Positions 39,270 to 47,835 of a stretch of DNA of 64,000 nt are shown piece after piece. A program made the position numbers and the translations under genes. Location: assembly GCA_001725325.1 (NCBI GenBank), contig MEFY01000002.1, positions 186,001-250,000 of the forward strand, in the 5' to 3' direction. The first letter of the stretch is position 1. Every line of letters starts with the position of its first letter. Under the pieces are notes generated by a model. The model was not told where the DNA came from, did no database searches, and worked only from the letters and a program-made list of their open reading frames with translations. The stretch is from Leifsonia sp. SCN 70-46 (lineage in GTDB: Bacteria > Actinomycetota > Actinomycetes > Actinomycetales > Microbacteriaceae).

Positions 39270-40634
39270 CTAGGCGCTCAGGAAGGCGAGCAGGTCGTGT
39301 CGCGTGATGACGGCCGCGGGCTTGCCCTCGGCGGTCACCAGCAAGGCGTCCGACGAGGTGAGCGCCTCGCGCGCCGCCTCCACGGAATCCTGCATGCCGA
39401 TCAAACCGAGCGGGGGGCGCACGAATTCCGCGAGGGCGTCGGTGAGCTGGGCGCGGCCGCTGAAGACGGCGTCGATGAGCGACTTCTCGTCGATGGATCC
39501 GACCACCTCGCCCATGACGACGGGCGGCTCGGCGCTCAGCACGGGCATCTGCGAGATGTCGAACTGGCGCATCTTGTCGATCGTGTGGCGCACGGTGTCG
39601 CTCGGGTGCACGTGCACGAGGCCCTCGAGGGTGGCCTGCTTGGTGCCGACCATGTCGGCGACGGTGCGGTCGTCGCTCGCGGGCAGGAAGCCGTAGCTGC
39701 GCATCCACTTGTCGTTGAAGACCTTGCCGAGGTAGCCGCGGCCGCCGTCCGGCAGCAGGATGACCATGACGGCGTCGGCCGGGAGGTCGCGCGCGGCCTT
39801 GAGGCCCGACGCGATGGCGAGGCCGCTCGACCCGCCCACGAGCAGTCCCTCCTCGCGCGCGAGGCGGCGCGTGAAGTCGAACGACTCCGCGTCGCTCGAC
39901 GCGATGATCTCGTCGACGACGGAGGGGTCGTACGCGGTCGGCCAGAAGTCCTCGCCCACGCCCTCGACGAGGTAGGGGCGTCCCGTGCCGCCGGAGTACA
40001 CCGAGCCCTCGGGGTCGGCGCCGATGATGACGACCCTGCCGTCGGAGACCTCCTTGAGGTACTTGCCGACGCCGCTGATCGTGCCGCCCGTGCCGACGCC
40101 CGCCACGAAGTGCGTGACCTTGCCCTCGGTGTCGGCCCAGATCTCGGGACCCGTGGTCTCGTAGTGGCTGAGCGGGCCGTTGGGGTTGGAGTACTGGTTG
40201 GGCTTGAACGCCCCGGGGATGTCGCGCGCGAGCCGGTCGGACACCGAGTAGTACGACTCGGGGCTCGACGGCTCGACGGCCGTGGGGGTCACGACGATCT
40301 CGGCGCCGTAGGCCAGGAGCACGTTCCGCTTGTCCTCCCCCACCTTGTCGGGGAGCACGAAGACGCACCGGTAGCCGCGCTGCTGGGCGACGAGGGCGAG
40401 GCCGATGCCCGTGTTGCCGCTCGTGGGCTCGACGATCGTGCCCCCGGGCTTCAACAGCCCCTGGCGCTCGGCGTCGTCGATGATGCGGGTGGCGATGCGG
40501 TCCTTGGAGGACCCGCCGGGGTTCAGGTACTCGACTTTGACGAGCACCGTCGCGGCGATGCCCTCTGTCACCTTGTTGAGGCGGACGAGGGGCGTGTTGC
40601 CGACCAGGTCGATCACGGTGTTGGCGTACTTCAT
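39270..40634 (-). CDS. cbs: cystathionine beta-synthase
   Basis: 454 aa. Joins serine and homocysteine to cystathionine. N-terminal PLP domain (1–320): NPGGSSKDRIATRIIDDAER with the PLP lysine, PTSGNTGIGLALVAQQRGYR, and HFVAGVGTGGTISGVGKYLK. C-terminal pair of CBS domains (about 330–454) with PSDTVRHTIDKMRQFDISQM and TRHDLLAFLSA. No haem-binding N-terminal extension. A TAGATT -10 box (40649–40644) lies 9 nt before the ATG. Confidence 0.94.
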   Translation of the reverse strand: MKYANTVIDLVGNTPLVRLNKVTEGIAATVLVKVEYLNPGGSSKDRIATRIIDDAERQGLLKPGGTIVEPTSGNTGIGLALVAQQRGYRCVFVLPDKVGEDKRNVLLAYGAEIVVTPTAVEPSSPESYYSVSDRLARDIPGAFKPNQYSNPNGPLSHYETTGPEIWADTEGKVTHFVAGVGTGGTISGVGKYLKEVSDGRVVIIGADPEGSVYSGGTGRPYLVEGVGEDFWPTAYDPSVVDEIIASSDAESFDFTRRLAREEGLLVGGSSGLAIASGLKAARDLPADAVMVILLPDGGRGYLGKVFNDKWMRSYGFLPASDDRTVADMVGTKQATLEGLVHVHPSDTVRHTIDKMRQFDISQMPVLSAEPPVVMGEVVGSIDEKSLIDAVFSGRAQLTDALAEFVRPPLGLIGMQDSVEAAREALTSSDALLVTAEGKPAAVITRHDLLAFLSA

Positions 40635-40729
40635 GGTCCGCCAAATCTACCAGCGGGTCTCACGGGTGTTTCAGAGCATCCAGCCGCCATTATTGAAGCG
40701 ACAACTTTCCCCGAGCCGACAGGACTGCC

Positions 40730-41398
40730 GTGCCCGATCCCTCCAAGCCCACCGTCAAGCAGCAGCGCGATGCCCGCAGGGCCGAGAAGGTCGCCGCGAT
40801 GCAGAAGCAGCTCGCGCGCCAGAAGCGCAACCAGCGCATCGGGCTCATCGCCGGGATCACGGGCGGCGTGCTCGTGCTCGCCCTCGTCGTGACGTTCGTC
40901 GTCGTCGGTGCGACGCCCAAGGTCAACCCCGCCGACATCAAGATCGAGGGCCTCAAGACCTTCGGCACCCTCACGGCCACGCACGTCGACGGCGCCGTCG
41001 ACTACCAGGCGGACTACGGCATGGACCCGCCCGCGGGCGGCAACCACAACGCCGTGTGGCTCAACTGCGGCGTGTACGACCAGCCGCAGCAGAACGAGAA
41101 CGCCGTGCACGCGCTCGAGCACGGCGCCGTGTGGATCACCTACGACCCCGACGCCCTGACCGACTCCGAGGTCGCGACGCTGCGCGGCGAGGCGCCCAAG
41201 ACGTACGCGATCGTCTCGCCGTACCCGGGCCTGCCCGCCCCCGTCGTCATCTCCGCGTGGTCGGCCCAGGTGCAGCTCGACGGCGTCGACGACCCGCGCC
41301 TCGAGCAGTTCGTGCAGAAGTACTGGAAGTCGGCGAGCGCCCCCGAGCCCGGCGCCGCGTGCACGGGAGCGCTGGATGGCCCCGGCAAGCTCTCCTGA
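40730..41398 (+). CDS. DUF3105 membrane-anchored protein
   Basis: 222 aa. Highly charged cytosolic N-terminus (KQQRDARRAEKVAAMQKQLA), one membrane helix (about 38–61), then the DUF3105 domain outside: YGMDPPAGGNHNAVWLNCGV, QQNENAVHALEHGAVWITYD. Conserved His and Cys suggest metal or redox binding, but function is unknown. GTG start at 40730. The last 23 bp overlap the DUF305 gene, so the two are co-expressed. Confidence 0.87.
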   Translation: MPDPSKPTVKQQRDARRAEKVAAMQKQLARQKRNQRIGLIAGITGGVLVLALVVTFVVVGATPKVNPADIKIEGLKTFGTLTATHVDGAVDYQADYGMDPPAGGNHNAVWLNCGVYDQPQQNENAVHALEHGAVWITYDPDALTDSEVATLRGEAPKTYAIVSPYPGLPAPVVISAWSAQVQLDGVDDPRLEQFVQKYWKSASAPEPGAACTGALDGPGKLS

Positions 41399-42065
41399 GC
41401 CGGCCGGCGCCGAGCCCGGCCGCACGGCCCGGCTCGCGATCGCCGCGGTCATCACGGCGCTGCTGCTCGTCGGGGCATCGCTCGTCATCGGCCGCCTGAG
41501 CGCGCCCGGCGACACCGCGCCGCTCGACGGCAGCGCCGAGGCGGGCTTCGCGCGCGACATGCAGACGCACCACCAGCAGGCCGTCGAGATGTCGATGATC
41601 GTGCGCGACCTCACCGACGACCCCGAGGTGCGGCTGCTCGCGTACGACATCGCGACGTCGCAGTCCCAGCAGTCCGGCCAGATGTTCGGCTGGCTCGCCG
41701 AGTGGGGGCTGTCGCAGGCATCCTCGCAGCCCGAGATGGCGTGGATGGCCCTGCCCACGATCGACGGGAGCACGGGCGGCCACCACATGGAGTCGACGGG
41801 CGACGTGCCCTCGACCATGCCCGGCTACGCCACGGCCGAGCAGCTCGCGCGGCTCAAGGCCGCGACGGGCGTCGACGCGGAGCGGATCTTCCTCACCCTG
41901 ATGATCGCCCACCACCAGGGCGGCGTGGAGATGTCGGAGGCCGTGCTCGCGCGCAGCGACTACCGCGTCGTGGTCGACCTCGCCACGAGCATGGTGCAGG
42001 CGCAGACCTCCGAGATCTCGCTCATGCAGGACATGCTCGCGAAGCGCGGCGGCCCCCTCCCCTAG
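41376..42065 (+). CDS. DUF305 protein, membrane-anchored
   Basis: 229 aa. One membrane helix (about 20–41), then a ferritin-like four-helix DUF305 domain: GFARDMQTHHQQAVEMSMIV and the second histidine motif LMIAHHQGGVEMSEAVLARS. The paired HH..AVEM motifs may bind metal, possibly copper; that is inference. The first 23 bp lie inside the DUF3105 gene in another frame. Confidence 0.88.
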   Translation: MAPASSPEPAGAEPGRTARLAIAAVITALLLVGASLVIGRLSAPGDTAPLDGSAEAGFARDMQTHHQQAVEMSMIVRDLTDDPEVRLLAYDIATSQSQQSGQMFGWLAEWGLSQASSQPEMAWMALPTIDGSTGGHHMESTGDVPSTMPGYATAEQLARLKAATGVDAERIFLTLMIAHHQGGVEMSEAVLARSDYRVVVDLATSMVQAQTSEISLMQDMLAKRGGPLP

Positions 42066-42122
42066 CGCTCAGCCGCATCCTGCGCGCAGGTCGGCGAGAT
42101 GCGCGCAACGTTCCGCGCCGCT

Positions 42123-42148
42123 CGCCGCTGTGGTCGCACCTCGCGGCG
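42123..42148. terminator. possible two-way hairpin between convergent genes
   Basis: CGCCGC (42123–42128) pairs with GCGGCG (42143–42148) in the 112-bp gap between the DUF305 gene and the MscS gene. Short stem, no T-run. Confidence 0.3.
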
Positions 42149-42177
42149 GCAGGGCGATCAGGATGCCCCCGCCGCCG

Positions 42178-43611
42178 TCAGGCGATGAGGCGGGTGCCCG
42201 GGGGCACGTCGACGCCCGCGGCCTCGAGGGCCGTGTAGGCGAGGGTGCGGCGGTTGTCGATCTCCTGGCCGATGTCGCGCGCGAGGCGCGGGCGGGTCTT
42301 GACGAGCCCGTCGAGCACGCCCACGGGCACGAACAGCACGGCGAGGTCGCTCGTGGCCGTGATGCGCGCGGACACCCCCTGCCGCGTGAGGGCCGTGAGG
42401 CCGATGACGTCGTCGCGGTCGAGCGTCGCGAAGCGCACCTCGGCCCCGGCCTCGAGGGGCGTCGCGAGCTGGGCGGTGCCGCTCACGATGTAGCGCATGC
42501 CGTCGGGGACCGTGAGGGGGTGCTGCACCACCTCGCCCTCGCCCCACCGCTCGAGACGGCACTGCGGGGCTACCACGAGCACGTCCTCCGGGGTGAGGTA
42601 CAGGGCGGGGGCGCTGCGGCGCACCGCGGCCTCCGTGTTCTCCGGGGTGTTGAAGTTGTCAGTGAGGTCGCCGTCGAGGTGCAGGTCGGCCCGACGGGCG
42701 GCATACCAGAGCCTCGTGCGGAAGATGCCGATGGAGGTCGCGTTGTCCGCGGGGCTGTTGATCGCCACCTCGACCTCGTACTTCGCCTTCGGCAGGGGCG
42801 TGATCGTCGCGACCTCGCCCGGCACGGCCGCCGGGAGGTCGGCGGCGACCCGCTGGCACACGTCGATGACGTCCTGAGGGGCGTCGTCGGTCGAGAACTT
42901 GACGACGATGTCGAACTCGAACGGCGTGGGCTTGCGGCTGAGGTTGACGAACGAGCCGCTCGCGAGGTGCGAGTTGGGCAGGATGAGCACGCCCGTGGAG
43001 GTCTTGATGTGCACCGCGCGCCAGTTGACCTCGATGATGCGCCCGCGCGTGCCGTCGACCTGCAGCCAGTCCCCGAGCTGGAAGGGCTGCTCGAACAGCA
43101 GGAACAGGCCGGAGACGACTGAGCCGACGGCGGTCTGCAGCGAGAGGCCGATGACGATCGATCCCACGCCGAGGGCGGCGAACAGCCCGCCGATGTCCGT
43201 TCCCCACACGACGGAGAACAGCACGCCCAGCGCGATGAGGATGAGGATGATCCGCACGATGTCGACGAAGATCGAGGGCGTCCGGCTGCGCCACGTGCCC
43301 TCCTTCGCCGTGACGAAGAGCGCGAAGTTGATCGTGTTGAGCAGCACGAGGATGAGCAGGAACCCGAACACGGTCGCGACGACCTGCACCCACGTGGGCT
43401 CGAGGTCGACGTAGTGCGCCTGGCTCATGAGCAGCAGCAGGGCGCCCACGGGTGCGACGTAGTTGCGCAGCAGCATGACGATGCGTGCCGCGCGGCTGCC
43501 CCGGCGCTCGAGCGTGCTGTGCACCTCGGTGAGGATGAGCAGCATGACCGGCAGCCCGATCACGACGCCGACGGCCGGCCAGAACCAGGGCTGCAGCCAG
43601 AACTCGGTCAC
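42178..43611 (-). CDS. MscS-like channel with C-terminal cyclic-nucleotide-binding-like domain
   Basis: 477 aa. Four N-terminal membrane helices, then the MscS pore and β-domain: GLFAALGVGSIVIGLSLQTA, FQLGDWLQVDGTRGRIIEVN, LILPNSHLASGSFVNLSRKP. Residues ~350–460 are a cNMP-like β-roll (YLTPEDVLVVAPQCRLERWG … RDDVIGLTALTRQGVSARIT). The phosphate-binding Gly-Glu pair of true cNMP sites is not evident; the Arg of ARITAT may be kept. GTG start overlaps the stop of the cyclase-like gene (GTGA), so the two are translationally coupled. Confidence 0.88.
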   Translation of the reverse strand: MTEFWLQPWFWPAVGVVIGLPVMLLILTEVHSTLERRGSRAARIVMLLRNYVAPVGALLLLMSQAHYVDLEPTWVQVVATVFGFLLILVLLNTINFALFVTAKEGTWRSRTPSIFVDIVRIILILIALGVLFSVVWGTDIGGLFAALGVGSIVIGLSLQTAVGSVVSGLFLLFEQPFQLGDWLQVDGTRGRIIEVNWRAVHIKTSTGVLILPNSHLASGSFVNLSRKPTPFEFDIVVKFSTDDAPQDVIDVCQRVAADLPAAVPGEVATITPLPKAKYEVEVAINSPADNATSIGIFRTRLWYAARRADLHLDGDLTDNFNTPENTEAAVRRSAPALYLTPEDVLVVAPQCRLERWGEGEVVQHPLTVPDGMRYIVSGTAQLATPLEAGAEVRFATLDRDDVIGLTALTRQGVSARITATSDLAVLFVPVGVLDGLVKTRPRLARDIGQEIDNRRTLAYTALEAAGVDVPPGTRLIA

Positions 43612-45788
43612 GCCCCGGCTCCCGCGTGCACGTCGTCGGGGTCGACGCGCCACACGCGCTGCGGGCCCGTCGGGGTGGAGACGTTGCCCCAGTCGCGCAC
43701 GTGCACGGTGTCGGGCATCCTGTCGACGACCTGCTGCGTGAGGAAGATGCCCGACTCGCGGTTCGAGCCCTGAAGCTGGAACGCGAGGGTCACGGCGTCG
43801 CCCCACAGGTCGTACGCGATGTGCGACTGGCCGACGAGGCCGCTCGTGACGGTGCCCGTGTCGATTCCCGCGCGGATGCTCAGGCGCACGCCGTGCTTGC
43901 CGCCGAACCGCTCCGCTATGCGCTCGAGCTCCATGGCGAACTCGACGATGCGACGGGCGTTGTCCACGCGCGGCACGGTGAGGCCGCAGCTCGCGAGGTA
44001 GCCCGCGCGCGTCGTGCGCACGCGCTCCACGCCGAAGCGGTCGGCGGCCTCGTCAAAGGCGCGGATGATCTCGTTGAGCTTCTCGAGGGCCTCGGCGGAG
44101 GGCATCCCACGGCTGTACGACTCGAACCCGACGATGTCGGCCCACAGCACCGACACCTCCTGGTGGTCGAGCACGATCGTCTGCGCACCCTCCTTGTACT
44201 TTTTCACGAGGGGCTCGGGCATGAGCGAGAGCAGGAGGCGCTCGTTCTCGGCCTGCTGGTCCTCCAGCAGCGCCGCCTTCACCTGCAGGCTCCGGCTCAT
44301 GTCGTTGAACGCGGCGCCCACGTCGGCGAGCTCGTCGCTCGTGCCCGCGTCGACCTGCACCCCCTGCTCCCCCGCGGCGATGCGGCGCGCGGCGTCGCGC
44401 AGGCGGCGCAGGGGCCGCACGATGACGCCCGCGATGATGAGCGAGAGCAGCGACACGAGCAGCACGATGACCGCCGACGACAGCACGAGGTTGCGCGTGA
44501 AGTCGTCTACGGGGGCGAACGCCTCTGCGCTGTCGATCTCGGCGACGATCACCCAGTCGAGCCCGTCGAGCTGCAGCGGCGCGTAGGCCGCGATCGTCTC
44601 GCTGCCCAGGTAGCCGACGGCGAGCGTCGTGCCCGTCTCGCCCTCCGCGGCGGTCTGCACCGCGTCGGTGCGCACGGGCTGCACGAGCAGGGTCGTCTGC
44701 GTCTCGACGGCCTGGCGTGCGACCTCGGGCGGGGTGCCCGCGGCGATCGCGGCCTTCTCGTAGCCCTCCGGGTCTTCGATGAGGTCGCGCGAGAGCGAGC
44801 GCATGAGGTTGTCCTGCGCGCCCACGATGTAGGTCTCGCCCGTCGTGCCGAGGCCCGACGCGGCCCAGTCGCCGCCGCCCGTCATGACGTCGTCGATGGC
44901 GGCGATGGGCATCTCGACAGCTATCGCCCCCACGACGGTGCCATCGACGACGACGGGCGCGACCGCCCAGGCGGCGGGGATGCCCAGCGACGGCGGGTAC
45001 ACGCCGAAGTCGGTGAACTCGACGGAGTCGCCCAGATTGCTCGAGAGGGCCGCGGAGTACGCGGCGGCGAGGTTGGTGCGGTGCAGCGGTCCCGTGTCGA
45101 GGTTGGCACCGAGCGCCACGCCCTTGTACGCGGAGTACACGACGTCGCCGTCGGTGTCGAGCAGCATGACGTCCTCGTAGGCGAAGAGCTCGGTCATCCT
45201 GCGGAAGAAGTCGTGGTACTCGGCGTGCGCAGCCGACCAGGCCGAGCCGTCGCCCGCGTCGTCGTTGGCGAGCGCGTCGGTGAAGTTCGAGTACGGCACC
45301 GTGTAGTGCAGCTGGAGGTAGGCCTCTGCCGGGTCGGTCGGCACGAACGTGGAGGTGTCGACGGTCTCGCCCGTCGCGGCGGCGAGCCGGGCGGCGAAGT
45401 CGTCGGTGTAGTACGCCTCGAGGGCCGCGCGGTCCTCATCGCTCAGCTCGGATGACTCGAGCTCGTCGAACCCGGCGGTGAACGCCTGCACGGCCTCCTT
45501 GACGCTGTCGCCGTGCGCCGCGAGCAGGAGGGTGCTCTCGATCGAGTCGAAGAGGTTGGTGAGCTCGCGCGCACGGGAGTCGCGCACCTCCACGAGCCGG
45601 TCGAAGGCCGCGTCGCGCAGCGAGTCCCTGCCGTTGACGTAGCCGATGAACCCCACGACGACGCTCGACGCGATGCTCACGAGCAGGAGCATGATGAGCA
45701 GCAGCGACCGGATGCTCAGCCCGCCCTTCGCGCTCGCGCTCGGGAGCACGAGGGTGCCCGGTGCGGGCGGCGGAGTCGTCGTGGACAC
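43608..45788 (-). CDS. membrane receptor with dCACHE, HAMP and degenerate class III cyclase domain
   Basis: 726 aa. Helix 1 (about 24–50), a large outside CACHE sensor (about 52–430), helix 2 (about 433–456), HAMP (RPLRRLRDAARRIAAGEQGV), then a class III cyclase domain (about 535–715). The first metal Asp is kept (VLWADIVGFESYS, Asp551). The second is lost (RTTRAGYLASCG, Ala595), and in WGDAVTLAFQL the catalytic Asn and Arg are Thr667 and Gln671. It is therefore probably inactive and may bind a nucleotide or relay a signal. A TAAAGT -10 box 6 nt before the GTG predicts a leaderless message. Operon with the MscS gene. Confidence 0.88.
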   Translation of the reverse strand: MSTTTPPPAPGTLVLPSASAKGGLSIRSLLLIMLLLVSIASSVVVGFIGYVNGRDSLRDAAFDRLVEVRDSRARELTNLFDSIESTLLLAAHGDSVKEAVQAFTAGFDELESSELSDEDRAALEAYYTDDFAARLAAATGETVDTSTFVPTDPAEAYLQLHYTVPYSNFTDALANDDAGDGSAWSAAHAEYHDFFRRMTELFAYEDVMLLDTDGDVVYSAYKGVALGANLDTGPLHRTNLAAAYSAALSSNLGDSVEFTDFGVYPPSLGIPAAWAVAPVVVDGTVVGAIAVEMPIAAIDDVMTGGGDWAASGLGTTGETYIVGAQDNLMRSLSRDLIEDPEGYEKAAIAAGTPPEVARQAVETQTTLLVQPVRTDAVQTAAEGETGTTLAVGYLGSETIAAYAPLQLDGLDWVIVAEIDSAEAFAPVDDFTRNLVLSSAVIVLLVSLLSLIIAGVIVRPLRRLRDAARRIAAGEQGVQVDAGTSDELADVGAAFNDMSRSLQVKAALLEDQQAENERLLLSLMPEPLVKKYKEGAQTIVLDHQEVSVLWADIVGFESYSRGMPSAEALEKLNEIIRAFDEAADRFGVERVRTTRAGYLASCGLTVPRVDNARRIVEFAMELERIAERFGGKHGVRLSIRAGIDTGTVTSGLVGQSHIAYDLWGDAVTLAFQLQGSNRESGIFLTQQVVDRMPDTVHVRDWGNVSTPTGPQRVWRVDPDDVHAGAGA

Positions 45789-45794
45789 GCGCTC

Positions 45795-45800
45795 ACTTTA
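45795..45800 (-). promoter_or_regulatory. -10 box of the cyclase-like/MscS operon
   Basis: TAAAGT on the minus strand (45800–45795) leaves 6 nt before the GTG, placing transcription start at the start codon. No Shine–Dalgarno. Confidence 0.6.
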
Positions 45801-45836
45801 GACCCGAAGACGGCCTCGCTGCGTGCCCGGAACGGG

Positions 45837-47687
45837 CTACGCCTGCTGCGCGTAGAGGTCGGAGTACATGCCGCCCGCGGCGATCAGGTCGTCGTGGGTG
45901 CCCTGCTCGACGAGCCTGCCGCCCGCGATGACGAAGATCACGTCGGCATCCACGACCGTCGAGAGGCGGTGCGCGACCGCGATGGTCGTGCGGCCGCGCG
46001 ACGCGGCGTCGAGCGCCTGCTGCACCACGCGCTCGGAGAGGGTGTCGAGCGCGCTCGTCGCCTCGTCGAGGATGAGCACGGCCGGATCTTTGAGCAGCAC
46101 GCGCGCGATGGCGATGCGCTGCTTCTCGCCGCCCGAGAGGCGGTAGCCGCGCTCCCCCACGACGGTGTCGTAGCCGTCGGGGAACGAGGCGATGGTCTCG
46201 TGGATGTTCGCGGCCCGGGCCGCGGCCTCGAGCTCGTCGTCCGTGGCGCCGGGCTTCGCGTAGCGCAGGTTCTCAGCGATCGTCGCGTGGAACAGGTACG
46301 TCTCCTGGCTCACGATGCCGATGTTGCGCACGAGGGAGTCGCTCTCGAGCTCGCGCACGTCGTCGCCCGCGAAGAGCACGCGGCCCGACGTCACGTCGTG
46401 CAGGCGCGGCACGAGGTAGCCGATCGTGGTCTTGCCGGCGCCGGACGGTCCGACGAACGCGGCCGACTGCCCAGGCTCGATGCGGAACGAGACGCCCTTG
46501 AGGGTCGCGGGGGTGTCGGCGGGGGCATCCGGGTAGCGGAAGACGACGTCGTCGAACTCGACGGCACCGAGCTCGTCGGGGCGCACGGGGTGCGCGTCGG
46601 GCCGATCGGTGATCGCGGGCACGAGGTCGAGGTACTCGAAGATGCGGGCGAACAGGGCAGACGACGTCTGCAGGTCGAGGGCCACGCGCAGCAGCCCGAG
46701 CAGCGGGAACATGAGCCGCGCCTGCACCGTGGTGAACGCCACGATCGTGCCCGCCGTCACGTCGACGCCGCCCGTGATGAGGTACGCGGCCACGATGTAG
46801 ATGACCGCGGGGATGATCGACAGGAAGATGTTGACCATCGCGAAGAACCACTGGCCGCTCATCTGCTGGCGCACCTGCAGGTCGATCTGGTTGAGGTTCT
46901 CCTTCTCGTAGCGGCCCGTCTCGGCCTGCTGCTGGTTGAAGCTCTTCGCGAGCAGGATGCCGCTCACGCTCAGCGCCTCCTGCGTGATCGCGGTCATGTC
47001 GCTCAGCGACTCCTGCGTCTTGGTCGCGATGCGCGCGCGCACCTGGCCGACCCTGCGCTGCGCGATGACGAGCACGGGCAGCAGGATGACCGCCACGACG
47101 GTGAGCTGCCAGCTCAGCACGAGCATGCTCACGAACGCGGCGATGACGGTCACCGTGTTGCCGATGACGCTCGAGATCGTGTTGCTCAGCACCCCGGCGA
47201 CGCCGCCCACGTCGTTCTGCAGGCGCGACTGGATGACTCCCGTCTTGGTGCGCGTGAAGAACGCGAGCTCCATGGCCTGCAGGTGGCCGAACAGCCGGAT
47301 GCGCAGCGCACCCATGACCTTGTTGCCCACGTTGGCCGTGAGCCAGGTCTGCCACACGCCCATCGCGGCGGAGAGCACGAGCAGCGCGACCATGGCGCCC
47401 ACGAGCTCGAGCAGCACGGGCACGTTCGGCCCGCCCGTCGGGGGGAACAGGCCCACGTCGAACAGCTGCTTCGTGAGCAGCGGGGGCAGCACCCCGAGCC
47501 CGGCGCTCACGAGCACGAGCGTGATCGTCACGATGAGGGCCGTGCGGTGCGGGGCGAACAGGCCCGTGATGCGCCGGAACAGGTCGGGGATCTTCGGGGC
47601 CGCGGCGTTCGCGGCGCGCTGCGCCTCGACGTCGCCGCCGCTCACGCGGCCCCCGCGGCCGCCACCCCCGCCGCGCATTCCGCTCAT
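45837..47687 (-). CDS. ABC exporter half-transporter (membrane and ATPase domains fused)
   Basis: 616 aa. Residues ~55–340 are a six-helix ABC transmembrane domain with TKTGVIQSRLQNDVGGVAGV in an intracellular loop; residues ~370–616 are the ATPase: Walker A GPSGAGKTTI, Q-loop, signature YRLSGGEKQRIAIARVLLKD and Walker B AVLILDEATSALD. It works as a dimer. Multidrug or lipid export is typical; the substrate is unknown. A Gly/Arg-rich N-terminus precedes. A composite palindrome lies between it and the sugar-import operon. Confidence 0.92.
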   Translation of the reverse strand: MSGMRGGGGGRGGRVSGGDVEAQRAANAAAPKIPDLFRRITGLFAPHRTALIVTITLVLVSAGLGVLPPLLTKQLFDVGLFPPTGGPNVPVLLELVGAMVALLVLSAAMGVWQTWLTANVGNKVMGALRIRLFGHLQAMELAFFTRTKTGVIQSRLQNDVGGVAGVLSNTISSVIGNTVTVIAAFVSMLVLSWQLTVVAVILLPVLVIAQRRVGQVRARIATKTQESLSDMTAITQEALSVSGILLAKSFNQQQAETGRYEKENLNQIDLQVRQQMSGQWFFAMVNIFLSIIPAVIYIVAAYLITGGVDVTAGTIVAFTTVQARLMFPLLGLLRVALDLQTSSALFARIFEYLDLVPAITDRPDAHPVRPDELGAVEFDDVVFRYPDAPADTPATLKGVSFRIEPGQSAAFVGPSGAGKTTIGYLVPRLHDVTSGRVLFAGDDVRELESDSLVRNIGIVSQETYLFHATIAENLRYAKPGATDDELEAAARAANIHETIASFPDGYDTVVGERGYRLSGGEKQRIAIARVLLKDPAVLILDEATSALDTLSERVVQQALDAASRGRTTIAVAHRLSTVVDADVIFVIAGGRLVEQGTHDDLIAAGGMYSDLYAQQA

Positions 47688-47746
47688 GCGTTCACCTTAC
47701 GACGCGGCTCCGACGGCCCGTCGCGGTGTTCGCCGGTGGCGTGCGG

Positions 47747-47824
47747 CCCCCCTCGTGTCTCGCAGATTGTCAGAAGTAGCGCACATGCGCGCGACTTGTG
47801 GAGATTAGCGAGACACGAGGGGGG
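47747..47824. repeat. 78-bp composite palindrome
   Basis: Two 39-bp halves meet with no loop. The outer 17 bp are perfectly paired (CCCCCCTCGTGTCTCGC with GCGAGACACGAGGGGGG); the inner 22 bp match at about 14 positions. The perfect outside and diverged inside resemble paired REP elements or a hairpin-forming insertion. It lies beyond the end of the leftward sugar-import operon, upstream of the exporter gene, where it could end transcription. Confidence 0.8.
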
Positions 47825-47835
47825 AAGGAGCGCGA

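Noticed and set aside
43608-45788. Active adenylate cyclase
   Set aside because: Second metal Asp and the catalytic Asn/Arg are replaced, as read directly from the codons.
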